NCBI RefSeq assembly: GCF_910594005.1
Contig: NC_057824.1
Coordinates: forward strand, 23,029,314 to 23,093,313
DNA from: Cervus elaphus
Taxonomy: Eukaryota > Chordata > Mammalia > Artiodactyla > Cervidae
DNA: 64,000 bases
Direction of reading: 5' to 3'
How positions within the stretch are numbered: position 1 is the stretch's first letter; each line of letters opens with the position of its first letter. Of this stretch, positions 63,650 through 64,000 are shown piece by piece. The notes under the pieces are model-generated. The model had not been told where the DNA came from, did not search any database, and saw only the letters and a program-made list of their open reading frames with translations. Position numbers and translations under genes: made by a program.

Positions 63650-63990
63650 TCTTCAATCATTTACCATATATTTTTGAAACATCCTCTATGCAGCAGGGCC
63701 AGGCTCTGTGAACCAGACTGGATCCTACTCTTGTGGGGTCTGCTTCTAGGATGTCTGAGCTCTGTTGCTCCATTGGACAGCTGAGGAAAATGACCTCAGG
63801 AGAGTGGGTGGAGATGAAGGCATTCCAGCTTCCTGAGTGTCAAATGCTTGACATCCATAAGCCTTTAGACCCCAAATTCTGGGGATGAGGGACTAGCCTC
63901 CCCATTCTGTTGGTGGATAGCTAGGGCTGAAATTGGAATCTGGTTCTGTCTGGCTGTAAACCCCAATTCATTCCAAAGCATCTCACTGCT
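63650..63990. mobile_element. L2/MIR-like remnants
   Basis: CATCCTCTATGCAGCAGGGCC is L2-like (sense). GGACAGCTGAGGAAAATGACC and GCTAGGGCTGAAATTGGAATC are antisense MIR-like. Boundaries are unclear. Confidence 0.45.
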
Positions 63991-64000
63991 CCTTGACTAG

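Noticed and set aside
1..64000. A new defence, biosynthetic or signalling system
   Set aside because: I found no linked coding genes of any kind. Structure in the window is explained by retrotransposon history and ordinary unique DNA.

Overview
The window is mammalian nuclear DNA from a ruminant, almost certainly a bovid such as cattle, buffalo, sheep or goat. The evidence is the repeat set. It contains dozens of Bov-tA SINEs (tRNA-Glu-like head joined to a Bov-A body), two Bov-A2 dimers, CHR-2-type tRNA-derived SINEs shared by ruminants and whales, BovB (RTE-type) LINEs on both strands, and young ruminant L1 3' ends. Older MIR, L2, L1M, hAT (MER1/MER5-like) and MaLR/ERV LTR copies form the background. 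I cannot name the species from sequence alone.

I find no credible protein-coding exon, tRNA gene, rRNA gene, CRISPR array or bacterial-type operon. The long open frames are LINE reverse-transcriptase pieces, translations of Bov-tA/Bov-A repeats, or translations of a GAT-rich microsatellite. The window reads as intergenic or deep-intronic DNA.

Layout: 1-6.5 kb holds scattered SINEs in largely unique sequence. 6.5-9.7 kb is one old antisense L1 broken by a solo LTR, SINEs and a BovB tail. 9.7-12.3 kb is an L1 3' end split by three ruminant insertions. 12.4-24.5 kb has MIR/L2 background with Bov-tA, CHR-2 and BovB insertions and a GAT-rich microsatellite. 24.5-27.2 kb holds an old L1, a CHR-2 and MIRs. 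27.2-32 kb is an old sense L1 containing a MER1-like DNA transposon, which in turn contains a young U6 snRNA-L1 chimera, followed by a Bov-A2 and an antisense BovB. 32-49 kb is mixed old repeats, several BovB tails (one with a 5' inversion), a fold-back SINE and stretches of unremarkable sequence. 49.4-52.5 kb is another antisense L1 with young insertions. 52.5-58.9 kb holds Bov-tA dimers, an antisense BovB and the only near-full-length BovB (about 3.4 kb, inactivated by stops). 59-64 kb is sparse.

The elements do not form a pathway. What links them is shared retrotransposition machinery. Ruminant L1 reverse transcriptase probably made the U6 chimera and the CHR-2 copies with A-rich tails. 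BovB enzymes are thought to mobilise Bov-tA and Bov-A2, which share the BovB 3' tail. About twenty target-site duplications can be read directly, so the order of insertion can be worked out at many loci. The most interesting items are the U6-L1 chimera, a BovB/Bov-tA compound inside one target duplication, a target site used twice, a 5'-inverted BovB, a SINE fold-back and a dimeric Bov-tA lineage. All repeat-family names come from recognition by eye, not from a library search.
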